Of a stretch of DNA of 64,000 nucleotides, positions 29,471 through 39,939 are shown one piece after another. The first letter of the stretch is position 1. Every line of letters starts with the position of its first letter. A model generated the notes under the pieces. The model searched no databases, had not been told where the DNA came from, and saw only the letters and a program-made list of their open reading frames with translations. Position numbers and translations under genes: made by a program. Location of the stretch: positions 642,912 through 706,911 of the forward strand of contig CM064503.1 in the NCBI GenBank assembly GCA_032716605.1. The letters are read 5' to 3'. The DNA comes from Paralithodes platypus. Taxonomy: Eukaryota > Arthropoda > Malacostraca > Decapoda > Lithodidae.

Positions 29471-29496
29471 CCAACCCATCTACCAGGACGGGCCAG
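29455..29496 (+). other. Possible non-coding first exon
   Basis: Short segment after the GC-rich block ending CCAG|GTGAGG, a near-consensus donor. There is no long open frame, so if transcribed it would be untranslated leader or non-coding RNA. The start site is unknown. Confidence 0.3.
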
Positions 29497-29579
29497 GTGA
29501 GGGATTTCTTTTCTAGCTGGACTCCATAACGAGGTGACGTAAGTGTTTTCGTTCTTGATAATGTTATATTTTATGAGTT

Positions 29580-30410
29580 TATAATCGAGGGACTTCTTAT
29601 CTTGTTATTATCGGACTATTTACGGTGTACTGGCTTAATCCAGGATCATAATCGCCCGTGAAGTCTTCTCATATGTGTCCGCGATTTTGATGAGGTTATT
29701 TAATTATTTTATACTCGAGGGACATAATTTTCACCTGGTGTCGTTGTGCCATATATATAGGTAGATATGTTCACCATCCCAGCACCTGTCCTTCATCAAC
29801 GTGCTCAATTAACCAGCTAAGTCGATCTATATTCACTGGTTGTCATTTAAAATAGATTTTGGCTATCATACAGCTTGTGAATTAACATAAACAAAGGCCA
29901 GACGATACGAGGCTTCTCCTTAGGGCCTAGGCTAATAATGAAACAAGCTTTAAAGTCTTAAGAAAACAAAAATAGAATGTGCCTGGGTAAATAATTATAT
30001 AGAAAATATACCAATATCCACTATACGATCGTAAGTCTTGACACTCTGAAGTTCTATTTTAAATTAACTTGCAATGTTTTAACTATTTTGATTTAATAAT
30101 CCAAAATAATATCCGATTCTAACGTATGTGTGCGATTTTTATGGTTATTTAATTATTTTATACTCTGGAATTTGTAATCTTTAAAGGGGCCTCTATTTCT
30201 GACTATTCTTTACTTAGGGTGTGCTGGCTTAATAATCCTAAATAATAATAGCCTCTGAAGGCCTATTTTAACGTATGTGCGCGTTTTTTACATGGTTAAT
30301 TTATACTGTTTATTTTTTCGGAAAATAGCTATTCCTGACCGTTTCGATTTGCGGTGTGCTGGCTTAAATAATTGTTTGATCACCTAAAGTCTTATTGTAA
30401 TTTAATATAA
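29580..30410. repeat. Diverged tandem units, about 130-150 bp
   Basis: TTATTTAATTATTTTATACT occurs at 29695 and 30147, with a weaker form at 30296. GGTGTGCTGGCTTAA occurs at about 29621, 30218 and 30353, each time near an ATGTGYGCG motif. The order is conserved over three to four copies. Confidence 0.55.
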
Positions 30411-31190
30411 TTTGATTACTGTAACTATCCGAATTTCTAGAAGGTAATAAGTTTTTGAATAGGTATAAAGTACTATTTGACATTTTAATTAATGTAATCT
30501 GGATCAAGAATTATTGCGCATGTCGAAGGTTCATTTGTTTACCGAGGCGAGGTTCGACGAATCTTACCTATAAAGGGCCTCACTCCTCCAACGCCAGCCC
30601 AGCCGCCATTACCTCCACCTGTATGTACCTCCACATTTATCAGTCTCCATCTTGATCATTCTAGCACCTGTCATTAATCAAAATGCTCCATTAACTAGCT
30701 AAGTGTATATATATTCACTGGTGGCCTTTAATTTATATGTAACCATTATGAGAACCTGTGAATTTACATAAAAGGCGAGACGGTACATTAGTTTCTCCAT
30801 AGGCTAACTATGGCCGCCGCCATCACCTCTACCTGTTGTGCCATATCTTTACCATCCTAGCACCTGTCTTTCATCAACATGCTCTATTAACTAGCCAAGT
30901 GTATATATATTCACTGGTGGCCATTAATTTATACTTCACTATTATAAGAACTCTTGAATTAACATTAGAGAAGATGCACGTTTACCTTCGCCCCGAACAC
31001 CTATCGATCACATTCACCTGTTACCATCCCAACACCTGTCATTCATCAACATGCTTCATTAACCAGCTAAGTCTATATATATTCACTGGTGGCCATTAAA
31101 TTATATGTAGACTAGCCTATTATAGAGCCCGTTAATTAACATAAAAAAAGACAGACGATAAGAGGCTTCTCCTTAATAGGCTAGGCTAGG
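29745..31190. repeat. About 180-bp repeat, four copies
   Basis: AGCACCTGTCNTTCATCAA-type sequence, then ATTAACYAGCTAAGT, ATATATTCACTGGTGGCC, GTGAATTAACATAAA and GAGGCTTCTCCTTA. Copies are at about 29770-29935, 30655-30810, 30840-30985 and 31020-31175. The second to fourth are in close series and the first is 700 bp apart. Confidence 0.75.
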
Positions 31191-31192
31191 CT

Positions 31193-31229
<37 letters not shown>

Positions 31230-31350
31230 AATTTATTGGCCAAACCGGTATGGTTATTGGCTAGGCCTAGTCAATTTAATTTAGTTTTTGTATTTATTGC
31301 ATTTAATTTCATTATTTTATAGCCTAGGCTAGCCTAGCCTAGCCTATGTA
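31176..31350. repeat. AGGCT/AGCCT microsatellites and a T run
   Basis: AGGCTAGGCTAGGCTAGG at 31177-31195, a T run of 29 at 31196-31224, and an inverted AGCCTAGCCTAGCCTA at 31330-31345. The outer two could pair. Confidence 0.85.
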
Positions 31351-31359
31351 TTTTATGTC

Positions 31360-31940
31360 CAGTGTTACCCGGCCGAAGTGTATAGCCGAACACCACTAGA
31401 AAAATAGTGCTAACAAGATACACAGAGGGCCTCTGAGTCGGACGGATCTTAAATTGAGTGGTCAATCCTGTAAGTCCTTCACTAAACTGGCTCGGGTTGT
31501 CCCTCTCACAGGGAATAGGTCCGCTTGGGGGCATTCTGTGTATGGCCACCCTCGTAAGGGGAATAAGGCGTCCGGCAATATATAGATAGATAGAAGTTAC
31601 CCGGCCTCCAGAGCCATCAATATTTACAAGTTTTGTTATACAAAGTTAATATAGCCTACTTCAGTGTTGGATATGCGTAGACCGTCGCGAATGGCTTGAC
31701 CTATTGTAGGCCTATATAAAACTTCCTTAATAAACAAACTAGAAGTACTTACCGTATCAAAATCGCTAGCCTAGGCCTATGTGAAAACAATACTTTAGCA
31801 AAATATTATAGCTTAAATAAGGCTAGAAAAAACAAATTGCCAACTTTCCCAATTTAGCCTAGCTTAGGGGCTGTCAAATTTCGGGAGATATTTCGCACTA
31901 AAATTCAGTCTAGCCTAGGCCCCCGCCACTGTCTTTATAG
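31360..31940. other. Unassigned region
   Basis: A GC-richer segment (31360-31575) with CCCGGCCGAAGTGTATAGCC and CAAGATACACAGAGGGCC. It has no RNA or protein family that I recognise. After it comes AT-rich sequence with a degraded family M end (AAAATCGCTAGCCTAGGCC, 31758-31777). Confidence 0.3.
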
Positions 31941-31948
31941 TCATTAGT

Positions 31949-32153
31949 GTACAGTCGCGCTAATAAGTGATTTCTCGGCACAAAATATGTTTTGATCAAT
32001 AATTGGTATCCGCAATATGTAAGCTTAATTTCTTCATATAGCCTAGAGTGAAATATAAAACTTTTCCAACTCCTATTCAACTGACTGACATTAATACAGC
32101 ACAGAAAGACAGACTTAATGACAGCTGGGACATGACTTGTTAGCGCGACCGTA
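31949..32153. mobile_element. P-family pogo-like MITE, copy 1
   Basis: TA then CAGTCGCGCTAATAAGTGAT; right end ATGACTTGTTAGCGCGACCG then TA. Interior landmarks: TCTCGGCACAAAATATGTTT, TGATCAATAATTGGTATCCG, AATACAGCACAGAAAGACAG. TA target and CAGT-like ends fit Tc1/mariner (pogo). Confidence 0.85.
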
Positions 32154-32411
32154 CCCCAAATCTAAATTTAAAAAGTCACTAAATTAATATATTTACTGAG
32201 ACCCATTTCCCATTTTTAAATTTGTTTCTGGGGGCGGCAGACTAGAGACAGAGCCCGAATAGGGAAAACTGAGCAATGGCACTTCATATGCAACCTGAAA
32301 ATTTATTATTAATCTTAATATATTTTGTATTTGTCATTGCTTATAAAGTATGATTAAGTAATTGGGACTAGATTGAAATTAAGTCAGATTATGGCTAAAT
32401 TGACTTCTTTT

Positions 32412-32550
32412 GATCTGGGTTAATGGTTTAGTGGTTTTGTTCTGGATGTGGTGTCCCGGGTTCTAATCCGGGGAGGACCATATGCTTTCATTAGTTAAAA
32501 TTACATTGGGGTTTGTAATTGATAAGTTAAGAACGGGGTGTTACTTATAT
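32412..32550 (+). mobile_element. tRNA-related SINE II, copy
   Basis: GGTTAATGGTTTAGTGGTTT (box A region), GTGTCCCGGGTTCTAATCCG (box B) and GGGAGGACCATATGCTTTCA, then the body TACATTGGGGTTTGTAATTG, AACGGGGTGTTACTTAT. Confidence 0.75.
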
Positions 32551-32609
32551 ATTTTTCCACCACAACCGTATTTTGACAATTTTGTTTAGGCCTACTAAAC
32601 CTTGGTGTC

Positions 32610-32665
32610 TACAGCTCCAACTTCTTTTTTACTTTATAGTCGGAAATTGCTAGTAGTTTATTACT
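32610..32665. mobile_element. MITE family A, right-end remnant
   Basis: GTCTACAGCTCCAACTTC then TTTATAGTCGGAAATTGCTAGTA: a diverged right arm. Confidence 0.5.
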
Positions 32666-32790
32666 GTTCTATTAATTATTTATTATTTCACATATGCTTT
32701 CATTTAATTTCATTGGAGGTGTTTGGTGGTGTAGTGAAATTATTACAAAATTAATTAGATTTGTCATTTACCACTACCTACTCCCAGCAG

Positions 32791-32904
32791 TGAAGGAGAG
32801 ACGATGCTACACCATGGATGTGTCGGACAACCCGGTACCGGTACAATCTTGTAAGAGATCCTTCAGAAGCTGATGAAAGTGGACAATCTTCACACTTCCA
32901 CCGG
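32791..32904 (+). other. Possible internal exon, non-coding
   Basis: Acceptor CTACCTACTCCCAGCAG and an excellent donor CCACCGG|GTGAGT delimit 114 bp. The longest frame is MDVSDNPVPVQSCKRSFRS, closed by TGA. All frames contain stops, so it would be a leader or non-coding exon. It is the best-supported splice pair in the 29-41 kb series. Confidence 0.35.
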
Positions 32905-33603
32905 GTGAGTTATATTTAATGATAGTTTAATTGTGTATATAATGAAAAAGCCTACAAACTTTATTTTTATTCATTTTTATTTTTGTCATTAGTACAGTAA
33001 TATATTTATGCTAGTTTGTGTATGTAAAGAAAAAAACTTACAAACTGTATATTTCATATTTTTTTGTCATTGGTAAACATATTTATGCTATCTATATCTC
33101 TATGCTGAGGCCCAATCCCCACTTTTCCTATTTTTGTGTATAGGCCTATATAGATTTTTTGTATTATTATTTTGTTTTTAATGCTAGGATGTGTACAGTA
33201 TATGAGAGTCTACAAACTTTAATTATTATTGGTATTTACCCCATTCCCCACTTTTCCCATGATTATTTTATTTTTGATTTGTATATAATTTCTACTTTTT
33301 TCATTGGTAAATATATCTTTTAGGTCTGAATTTTGAGCGGTGTTTTCTCTATCTTAATCGATTAGTTGCATTGTTTACTACCCGTCAAAGTTTGAGAATG
33401 TAGATGCGTATTAAGATTAGTAGTATAGTATGTATATGTAAGGCATTAACCTAACAAACTTAGACCTATAGTTTCTTTTCAGCTGATGGCAAATATAATC
33501 CTTTAGTAGATAATTTTGATACTGTACAGTACTTAATTAATGGATAAATATGATCTATAGTTTTCATGATTTAATTGAACAAATCTTCATAATAGTAAAG
33601 TAT

Positions 33604-33836
33604 TTAACCCTCAGACATATGACTCAATTTTGAGCCTATTGGGGATACTTTAAAGCCTTTGTTACCATCAGGGGTATTTAGAAACCTTTAGTTTGGTTAC
33701 TTCAACCTCTGCAGTTGTTTTTGAGTTAGCTGTGGGCAGAAAACTAATTTTGGAGAGGTAATTATAAGAATGAGAGAACTCTATTTCTTATTGCTATTCT
33801 GGCAACCTCTGCGTCATATGTGCGTGAAAGGGTTAA
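33604..33836. mobile_element. D-MITE (TTAA), copy 2
   Basis: TTAACCCTCAGACATATGAC ... CATATGTGCGTGAAAGGGTTAA; the interior is nearly identical to copy 1. Confidence 0.88.
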
Positions 33837-33839
33837 AAT

Positions 33840-34000
33840 TGTAATTAAAATATGAAACTTTAAAACATAACTCAAGTTGCTGTTCAAATCAATAACTAAA
33901 GATTAAAAAAATATTGAAACTAAAACACCCTAAACAAAATTTGGAAAAATGCATTTAAATTTATCGGAAATTAAACTTTGAAAACAATTTAGTCGGCTGG
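33840..34000. repeat. Dispersed AT-rich repeat S
   Basis: AAACTTTAAAACATAACTCA, TTGAAACTAAAACACCCTAA, GGAAAAATGCATTTAAATTT, ATCGGAAATTAAACTTTGAA. Confidence 0.7.
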
Positions 34001-34014
34001 AATGAACTTTAGTA

Positions 34015-34315
34015 CAGTACGTTGGATACAAAACTAACCCTTACCTACCAGCTAGTATGTATCCTATGTACCGGTACCGTACATGGGATACTAAACTAAC
34101 TCTTCCTTATTAGCTGGTACATAATCTTTAGCATCCAGTACATGTGTGAAAAGACTAACCTTGGCTTAACATGTAGTATCGCTTACCATGTATCTGTAGT
34201 ATGTAGGATAAAACTAAACCTTAACCAACCTTTTATGTATATATTGCTTATTATGCATCTGCCGCATAAAACTTAATGAAAGGTACAGGTGGTATACAAT
34301 GCAACTAACCTATTC
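34015..34315. repeat. Diverged tandem units, about 62 bp, five copies
   Basis: Each unit has a GTACAT or GTATGT motif, GGATA(C/A)(A/T)AAACTAA, then a CCTTA and a GC-TATC-like part. Units start near 34020, 34085, 34145, 34200 and 34260. Confidence 0.5.
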
Positions 34316-34496
34316 TGGTCGCTTAAAACCCGGACATATAAGAGTATCGTATTATTTTTTAAGTCCGCTTGAATAATATTATATGTCTGTTCTATTTACT
34401 CCGGCCCATTCCACATTTTTTATATAATTTATTTCTTTTTATTGAAAAGTGTGTGGGGGGGAACAGCTTAAGTCCGCCACTTCTATCTATTGCCAG

Positions 34497-34652
34497 ATTC
34501 CCTGAGGTGGTGGCCACGAATGAATCGCCTCAATGTACCGATCCTGTCGGTCGGCTCTATCCGGTGGTGTGTTGGCCGAGACTTGTGTTGATGGACTGCC
34601 CCTGTGTCTGCCCTACGTCGGACTCTGCCCTCAAGTGGTGCACCCTCAAGTT
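34497..34652 (+). other. Possible internal exon, one open frame
   Basis: Acceptor CACTTCTATCTATTGCCAG, donor AAGTT|GTAAGT. Beginning with one base to complete a codon, a single frame is open throughout: FPEVVATNESPQCTDPVGRL, YPVVCWPRLVLMDCPCVCP, TSDSALKWCTLKL. It has six cysteines. The base composition is higher in G+C than the flanks. I do not recognise it, and it could equally be a non-coding exon. Confidence 0.35.
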
Positions 34653-34734
34653 GTAAGTTGTCAATTTGTAATTTTCCACATTCAGTTGAAAAAACTTTGA
34701 TATTTCTGTGTATATAAATGTTATTTATTTTTCT

Positions 34735-34935
34735 TTGCTAACTCTCCATAAAGCTTTAAACATTCTCCAAAGACTCTCTAAGAGGTGAACTTGTGAAATT
34801 TTCATTAGAAAAATGCCCCATCTCAGGGCAGGTTCCTCCTAAATTGCAGTCGCTATTGCACAAAAGGTCTCAAAGTCGCCGTAGTTCTGGGGCAGATACT
34901 TTTAAATCTGTAAACTAATGGAGCTAAATATTATA
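34735..34935 (-). mobile_element. G-family remnant
   Basis: CTCTCCATAAAGCTTTAAAC, ATTTTCATTAGAAAAATG, AAAAGGTCTCAAAGTCGCCG: the G-family order is recognisable, but the sequence is badly diverged. Confidence 0.5.
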
Positions 34936-35049
34936 GTTTCAGCATCTATTTTGATAAAGTTTTGTCATTTTACTGAGTTTGTCAAAGTTTTGGTTTCTTT
35001 ATTTTGAAACTTTTAAATTCTAATTAGGGATAAGGAAGTCTAGAAAGAA

Positions 35050-35760
35050 TAAAATGTGGTGGGCACCGAGTTTTGGCCTGGTGGTGGACGCAGAATTGTG
35101 GCCTGGTGTGTGGTGGATGCAGTGGTGGTGGACGATGCAGTGTTGTGTGGTGGACGCAGTTGTGGCCTGATCGTAGTGTGGTGGACGCAGAGTTGTGGCC
35201 TGGTGTAGTGTGGTGGACGATGTAGTGTTGTGTGGTGGACGCAGTTGTGGCCTGATGGTGGTGTGGTGGATGCAGAGTTGTGGCCTGGTGTAGTGTGGTA
35301 GATGCAGTGGTGGTGGACGATGCAGTGTTGTGTGGTGGACGCAGTTGTAGCCTGATGGTGGACGCAGAGTTGTGGCCTGGTGTTGTGCGGTGGATGCAGT
35401 GGTGGTGGACGCAGTTGTGGCCTGATGGTGGTGTGGTGGACGCAGAGTTGTGGCCTGGTGTAGTGTGGTGGACGATGCAGTGTTGTGTGGTGGATGCAGT
35501 GTTGTGTGGTGGACGCAGTTGTGGCCTGATGGTGTGGTGGATGCAGTGTTGTGGTGTGGTGGACGCAGAGTTGTGGCCTGGTGTGTGGTGGATGCAGTGT
35601 TGTGGTGTGGTGGATGCAGAGTTGTGGCCTGGTGTTGTGTGGTGGACACCGTTGTGGCCCGATGGTGGTGTGGTGGATGCAGGGTTTTTAGCCTGGTGGT
35701 GGATGCAGTGTTGTGGCCTGGTGTGTGGTGGATGCAGTTCTGGCCTGATGATGGAGCGTC
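35050..35760. repeat. G-rich minisatellite, higher-order about 40-95 bp units
   Basis: Built from GTGGTGGACGCAG, AGTTGTGGCCTGGTG, GATGGTGGTGTGGTGGAT and GATGCAGTGTTGTGTGG in varying order for about 700 bp. The long frames on either strand (His-Thr-Pro rich or Trp-Val-rich) follow from the repeat. The motif GTTGTGGCCTGRYG also occurs once in the possible exon at 36221-36440, so the array may have expanded from exon sequence. Confidence 0.92.
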
Positions 35761-35811
35761 GGTGATGGCGACTAACGTTTCCGTTGAACCACTCTACAGG
35801 ACTAATATTCG
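35761..35811 (+). other. Possible exon end after the minisatellite
   Basis: CCACTCTACAGGACTAATATTCG is followed by GTTAGTATGTTG at 35812. The same exon-end plus donor arrangement is found at 36440 and 37890. The upstream limit is unknown and could include the minisatellite. Confidence 0.3.
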
Positions 35812-36057
35812 GTTAGTATGTTGAAGTTTGTTTTAAGTTTAACCAATTTTTGAGTTTTGGAAGTTTGTGGTAAAGAAATGTGGCTCAAAATGCCTGAATA
35901 GGCAAATATAATACACAGTAAAAGCTTGGCATACAAAATTCCATAATGTTGAGCAGTACAGTACTTTAAAAGTAGACCAAATTGATAAAAAAAAAGTAAG
36001 CTATCTGCAAAACTGTGCACAAAAGTCTTATTCCTCGTATTTATAAAATATTATTTT

Positions 36058-36170
36058 AAGCGTTGTTTCCACATAGCAATTTTGATTAGTTGTTTTGTCT
36101 TTTTGCTGTGTTCGTATAAGTTTTGATTAGTTTATTTTGAAAGTTTTAAATTCTAAAATATAAATCCAAA
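36058..36170. mobile_element. Family M half copy
   Basis: AAGCGTTGTTTCCACATAGC, AATTTTGATTAGTTGTTTTG, TCTTTTTGCTGTGTTCG: the left arm without its partner. Confidence 0.7.
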
Positions 36171-36220
36171 TGCCATAATCCTTGGAAGTAACTTAATTAT
36201 TTTTGTTACTCTTCTTGCAG

Positions 36221-36440
36221 AGTACGGTGACCTTGGGAATCGTATCTTAAATTGACAAGAGGCAGAGAGTTGGTGCTTGACTGAAGGAGCGTTGTGGCCT
36301 GACATGTTTTGTATGGATCGTCTGGAATGGTGGTGGAGTTACGGAAGGAGCCTCTTTGTTTTGGATACAGCGTAGGGCATGCATGGTATTTGGACTCTAT
36401 GTGGACCCACTGATATACCGCTCCACAGGACAACTAATCG
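36221..36440 (+). other. Possible internal exon, non-coding
   Basis: Acceptor TTTTGTTACTCTTCTTGCAG is near-consensus. The donor GTTAGTATTTTG follows CTCCACAGGACAACTAATCG. All three frames have stops. The segment shares GTTGTGGCCTGA with the minisatellite and its last 30 bp with the ends at 35811 and 37890. Exons of a non-coding RNA, or an unknown repeat with splice-like edges, are both possible. Confidence 0.35.
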
Positions 36441-36466
36441 GTTAGTATTTTGACGAGTTTGGTATT

Positions 36467-36690
36467 TTAACCCTTTCACGCATATATGACGCAGAGGTTG
36501 CCAAATTAGCAATAAGAAATAGTTCTCACTCTTATAATAAACTCTAAAATTAGTTTTCTGGCCACAGCTAACTCAAAGACAACTGCAGAGGTTGAAGTAA
36601 CTAAAGGTTTCTAAATACCCCTGATGGTAACAAAGGCTTTAAAGTATCCCCAATAGGCTCAAAATTGAGTCTTATGTATGAGAGGGTTAA
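36467..36690. mobile_element. D-MITE (TTAA), copy 3
   Basis: TTAACCCTTTCACGCATATA ... TCTTATGTATGAGAGGGTTAA, in opposite orientation to copy 1. Confidence 0.87.
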
Positions 36691-36765
36691 CTTAGGTGAT
36701 CCTTATACAGTTGCCCACATAAGTTATGATCTTGTATAAGATTGTAAAATAAGTGCATTGAGTAG

Positions 36766-37280
36766 TTGTTGTTGTTCCTCAAGCTGCCTGGCCAAACGGC
36801 CCCAAGGCCCCAAATAAGGCAAAGGCCATTATAGAGCGCCCCCAAAGAACCCTCCCTGCCGACCACAATAAAGCCTGGATGACCGAAGCCACTCCATGGC
36901 GGGGAGCTAAGGAGGGTGCGGAAACGCCCGGGAAACCAAAGCCCCACCCAGGGCCCTGTGCCCCTCAGCAATTATGAAGAGAAAGCTGAAGGGCAAAGGA
37001 AAAATGTGACGCTTTGGCTTCCAATCATGGTAGATTGGGAGGTCAATCTACGGAAGAGACGCCGTCACTTGAGATCTAGAAAATATATAAGTAAAAGGAA
37101 CAGTCAGAGTAAGCTATGGTATGGCAGAGATCACTCGGTTCTCACTCTGCTAGACCAGCCCATCACCACATGACTAGAACCAAATCCTCTCAGCATCAGC
37201 TAGGAAAGGCCCTAGAAAGCCGCCTTAGGCGAGGGGATAGCTCCCCTATTTCAACCCCTTTCGGGGTTGGGCACCCGCCC
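36766..37280 (-). mobile_element. CAA-tailed short element (SINE-C), full length, 11-bp target duplication
   Basis: GCATTGAGTAG at 36755-36765 and 37281-37291 flanks it. On the minus strand it starts GGGCGGGTGCCCAACCCCGA and ends CTTGAGGAACAACAAC. The length of 515 bp defines the full-length unit. It contains two small hairpins near its 5' end (CCCCGAAAGGGG and a degraded CCGCC..GGCGG). Confidence 0.9.
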
Positions 37281-37390
37281 GCATTGAGTAGTAATTTACA
37301 CCCTATTTGGATAGACAAAAGCACTTCACTAAATCGCGATGTGAAAGAATTGCGCAAAATTTATAAATAAAAACACAATCCACCACGTAG

Positions 37391-37603
37391 TACAGTCGCG
37401 CTAGTAAGTGATGTCTCGGCACCAGGTATGTTTTGATCAACAAGTGGTATCGGCAATATCTAAGCTTCATTTTGTCATGTAAGAGTGAAATATACAAATG
37501 TTCCTACACTTACCCACCCTATTTAACATCTGACCCATTAATACAGTACAGAGCAAGCTAAAGTTAATGACCGCTGTGGCATGACTTATTAGCGCGACCG
37601 TAC
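37391..37603. mobile_element. P-family pogo-like MITE, copy 2
   Basis: TA CAGTCGCGCTAGTAAGTGAT ... ATGACTTATTAGCGCGACCG TA. It is inserted in repeat V: the flanks ACACAATCCACCACGTAG and ATTACTACATGAGCAA are continuous in the V copy at 41460. Confidence 0.88.
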
Positions 37604-37699
37604 ATTACTACATGAGCAACAAATTGGAGTATAAAATCTTAGGCTAGGAAATGGCACTGAATCCATATAACTAATATATTTGTTCTACTTGTATTACAG

Positions 37700-37890
37700 C
37701 GCAAGAAAACCTAGGAGGATCGTACCTAGATTGAAGATATTCTATGGACTACCTGGTACTACTAGACAAGACTACTATTCTCTTCAATGGACTGGTACTA
37801 CTACAAGACTGGACTAATATTCACTGCAGTAGACTACTATTAGCTTCAATGGAGTAAACTACCACTACTACCCTACAATATTACTATACG
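37700..37890 (+). other. Possible internal exon, non-coding
   Basis: Acceptor TGTTCTACTTGTATTACAG, donor ATACG|GTTAGTATTTTG. The interior contains repeated ACTACTA and CAATGGACTGGTACTACTAC/AAGACT motifs. Its beginning (CGCAAG...GGATCGTACC) resembles that of 41128 (CACAAGGATCGTACAG). Confidence 0.33.
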
Positions 37891-37969
37891 GTTAGTATTT
37901 TGTTTATTTTAAGTTTAGCAGTCTTTGTACAGTTGTCCACCAAAGTTATTCCTCGTGATGTTTTTGAGT

Positions 37970-38210
37970 TTTGATGGTGTAATGGGTAGTGTTTAAAATC
38001 TGTGGTAACCTACAGTAGGTTGGAATCCTGGTGGATCACATGCTTAGTTTCATTAATTTCTTTGGGAGGTGTTGGAGTGAATTATTAAAGAAATTATCTG
38101 TTTACTATTCATCTTTATAGCATAAATATGCAGAATTTTGGTGAGAGTATCCTAGGTTCGAATCCTTGGGAGTGCCACAAGTTGGTTGGTGAAAAAATAT
38201 GAATAAAGAG
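37970..38210 (+). mobile_element. Degraded SINE II followed by degraded SINE I
   Basis: ATGGTGTAATGGGTAGTG and TTGGAATCCTGGTGGATCAC at 37975-38040 are a worn SINE II head. TAGCATAAATATGCAGAATT, TAGGTTCGAATCCTTGG and GAGTGCCAC at 38118-38178 are a SINE I head, with a worn body to 38210. Confidence 0.6.
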
Positions 38211-38424
38211 TCGAGTAATCTTCAGAGTTAACTACTGTACTGCATAAAATGTGCACATAAAATTTCAATATATAAGATCACATAGGACCAGAAGTTATTT
38301 GGGCAACTGTACAAACTGTATTGTAAATTGAGTTGTTAGTTTAATGTAAAATAGAAAGTTTCAATGAAAGTAAAAGTATTAAAGTTTAATTAATATTTGG
38401 CTTAATCGTAGTTTTAAATGTTGA

Positions 38425-38651
38425 TTAACCCCTTGAGACTCATGTCGCAAAGGTTGCCAGATTAGCAATAAGAAATGGTTCTCTCACTCTTATAATTACC
38501 TCTCCAAAATTAATTTTCTGCTCACAGCTAACTCAAAGACAACTGCAGAGGGTGAAGTAACTAAACTAAAAGTTTCTAAATACCCCTGAAGGTAATAGTC
38601 TTTAAAGTATCCCTAATAGGCTCAAAATTGTCTCTTGTCGGAGAGGGTTAA
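38425..38651. mobile_element. D-MITE (TTAA), copy 4
   Basis: TTAACCCCTTGAGACTCATG ... CTCTTGTCGGAGAGGGTTAA. Confidence 0.85.
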
Positions 38652-38745
38652 GAAAATATATATATAGTTTGCTCCCTAGACCTTGAAACTTAAAAATACA
38701 CCCTAAGACTTCCTAAAAAAAAATGTTTTTTTAATTGTTTCTATG

Positions 38746-39430
38746 TACAGTCAGTTCCCCGTATCCGCGCTCCATACATTCGCGATGCCGCTTATCCACG
38801 GACACCCCTAAATATCCAATTACTCGTCATCCGCGCAAAAAAACTGCAAAATACCAGCTACTCACGGATTTGAATTGGGCGGGTCTGTGCGCATCCCGAT
38901 TCTTGCTTTGGTCGGCCATCTTGCATTCTTGCGTGAAGTCAACACAGCGTCCCAGCTAAGGCAGCAGTTCACAGACCAGTGTTGGAAAAGTTGAAAACCA
39001 CTTGTTTAAAAGTTTTTTTCTGCACGAACCTCTTATCTCCCACATTTATTAGGGCCTTTAGAGCATTCAGTGATAGGGACAGTGGGCCTGATGGTAATCA
39101 TGATGGAAATAAATGCCCGGGACCATCAAAACAGAGCAAGCGTACCGACGCTGTCAGACGAAAGCAGGCAAATTATGCCGATGCGTAAGGCTAGCCTAGG
39201 CCTAATGACTGATTTGAAATAAAGTTTGTGTGGTAAGGTATCTCTTCATAATATGTATTAATAAGAATTCTCAAATAATATGTAGGTCAAAATAATGGGT
39301 TGAGGGTCCATGATGGCCGGGTCAGGTACGAGCGAAGCCTATTTCCATTGAAACCTATGATAAATACACAACATGTATCCGCGGACCGCAGTCGGTACCA
39401 GTAAGGCGCGGATACGGGGAACCGACTGTA
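38746..39430. mobile_element. Tigger-like (pogo) element, non-autonomous
   Basis: TA CAGTCAGTTCCCCGTATCCG ... GCGGATACGGGGAACCGACTG TA. GTATCCGCG-type inverted repeats with TA target are characteristic of Tigger. At 685 bp it is far too short for a complete transposase of the family. Confidence 0.88.
39060..39188 (+). pseudogene. Possible pogo transposase N-terminal remnant
   Basis: Within the Tigger-like element a frame reads DGNHDGNKCPGPSKQSKRTD, AVRRKQANYADA, then TAA. MxGPSKQxKR-like starts are seen at the N-terminus of some pogo transposases, so this may be a residue of the parental gene. The DNA-binding and catalytic domains are absent. Confidence 0.35.
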
Positions 39431-39592
39431 TATATGGCCGGTTCCCCCTAAAAGTCCCTATTGGCCAACAGGGAAGCTGGCTAAATGGCACAACAAGTCT
39501 TAATATTGACTATGGGGTAAAAGGTCTTAAAATTGCCAAAGTAATGGGGCTATTCATGAGGGAGAAAAGAGTCTAAATTCTAAAGTTGGGAT

Positions 39593-39655
39593 TATTATTA
39601 TTATTATTATTATTTTTTTTTTTTTTTTTTTTTTTTTATTTTTTTTTTTTTACAT
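39593..39655. repeat. (ATT)n followed by T-rich tract
   Basis: Six ATT units then about 40 T with one A. Confidence 0.95.
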
Positions 39656-39939
39656 AGTTCAGTAGATAGTATTTAGTCTTATAATAATAGTAATCTATAC
39701 CGGTACCCTGTTTATTATAGGTATGCTAGAAATTGTTTTATCTATCTAGTTACTGTACCATTCCCCTTCTATCTATTCTATAATTATTTTAGTTTTATTG
39801 AGAGTTGTATTGTCTGTAATTCAAAAAGGGCTAGAGCAAAATAATGAGCTTTAAATTTGTACCCATTCCCTGGCTGATAGTTTCCAAATAGTAGCCTATA
39901 ATTATAGATGTTAATGTTCAAGATGTTCTGCATAGTTGT

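Larger units (their letters stand above)
38655..39575. mobile_element. G-family remnant split by a Tigger-like element
   Basis: TTTGCTCCCTAGACCTTGAA, ACACCCTAAGACTTCC on the left of the Tigger insertion; GGCCGGTTCCCCCTAAA, GGCACAACAAGTCTTAATAT, ATTGACTATGGGGTAAAAGG and TCATGAGGGAGAAAAG on the right. Confidence 0.65.

Noticed and set aside
35020..35765. 209-residue His/Thr/Pro-rich and 161-residue Val/Trp-rich proteins
   Set aside because: Both lie on a tandem repeat, on opposite strands, without splice or codon support.
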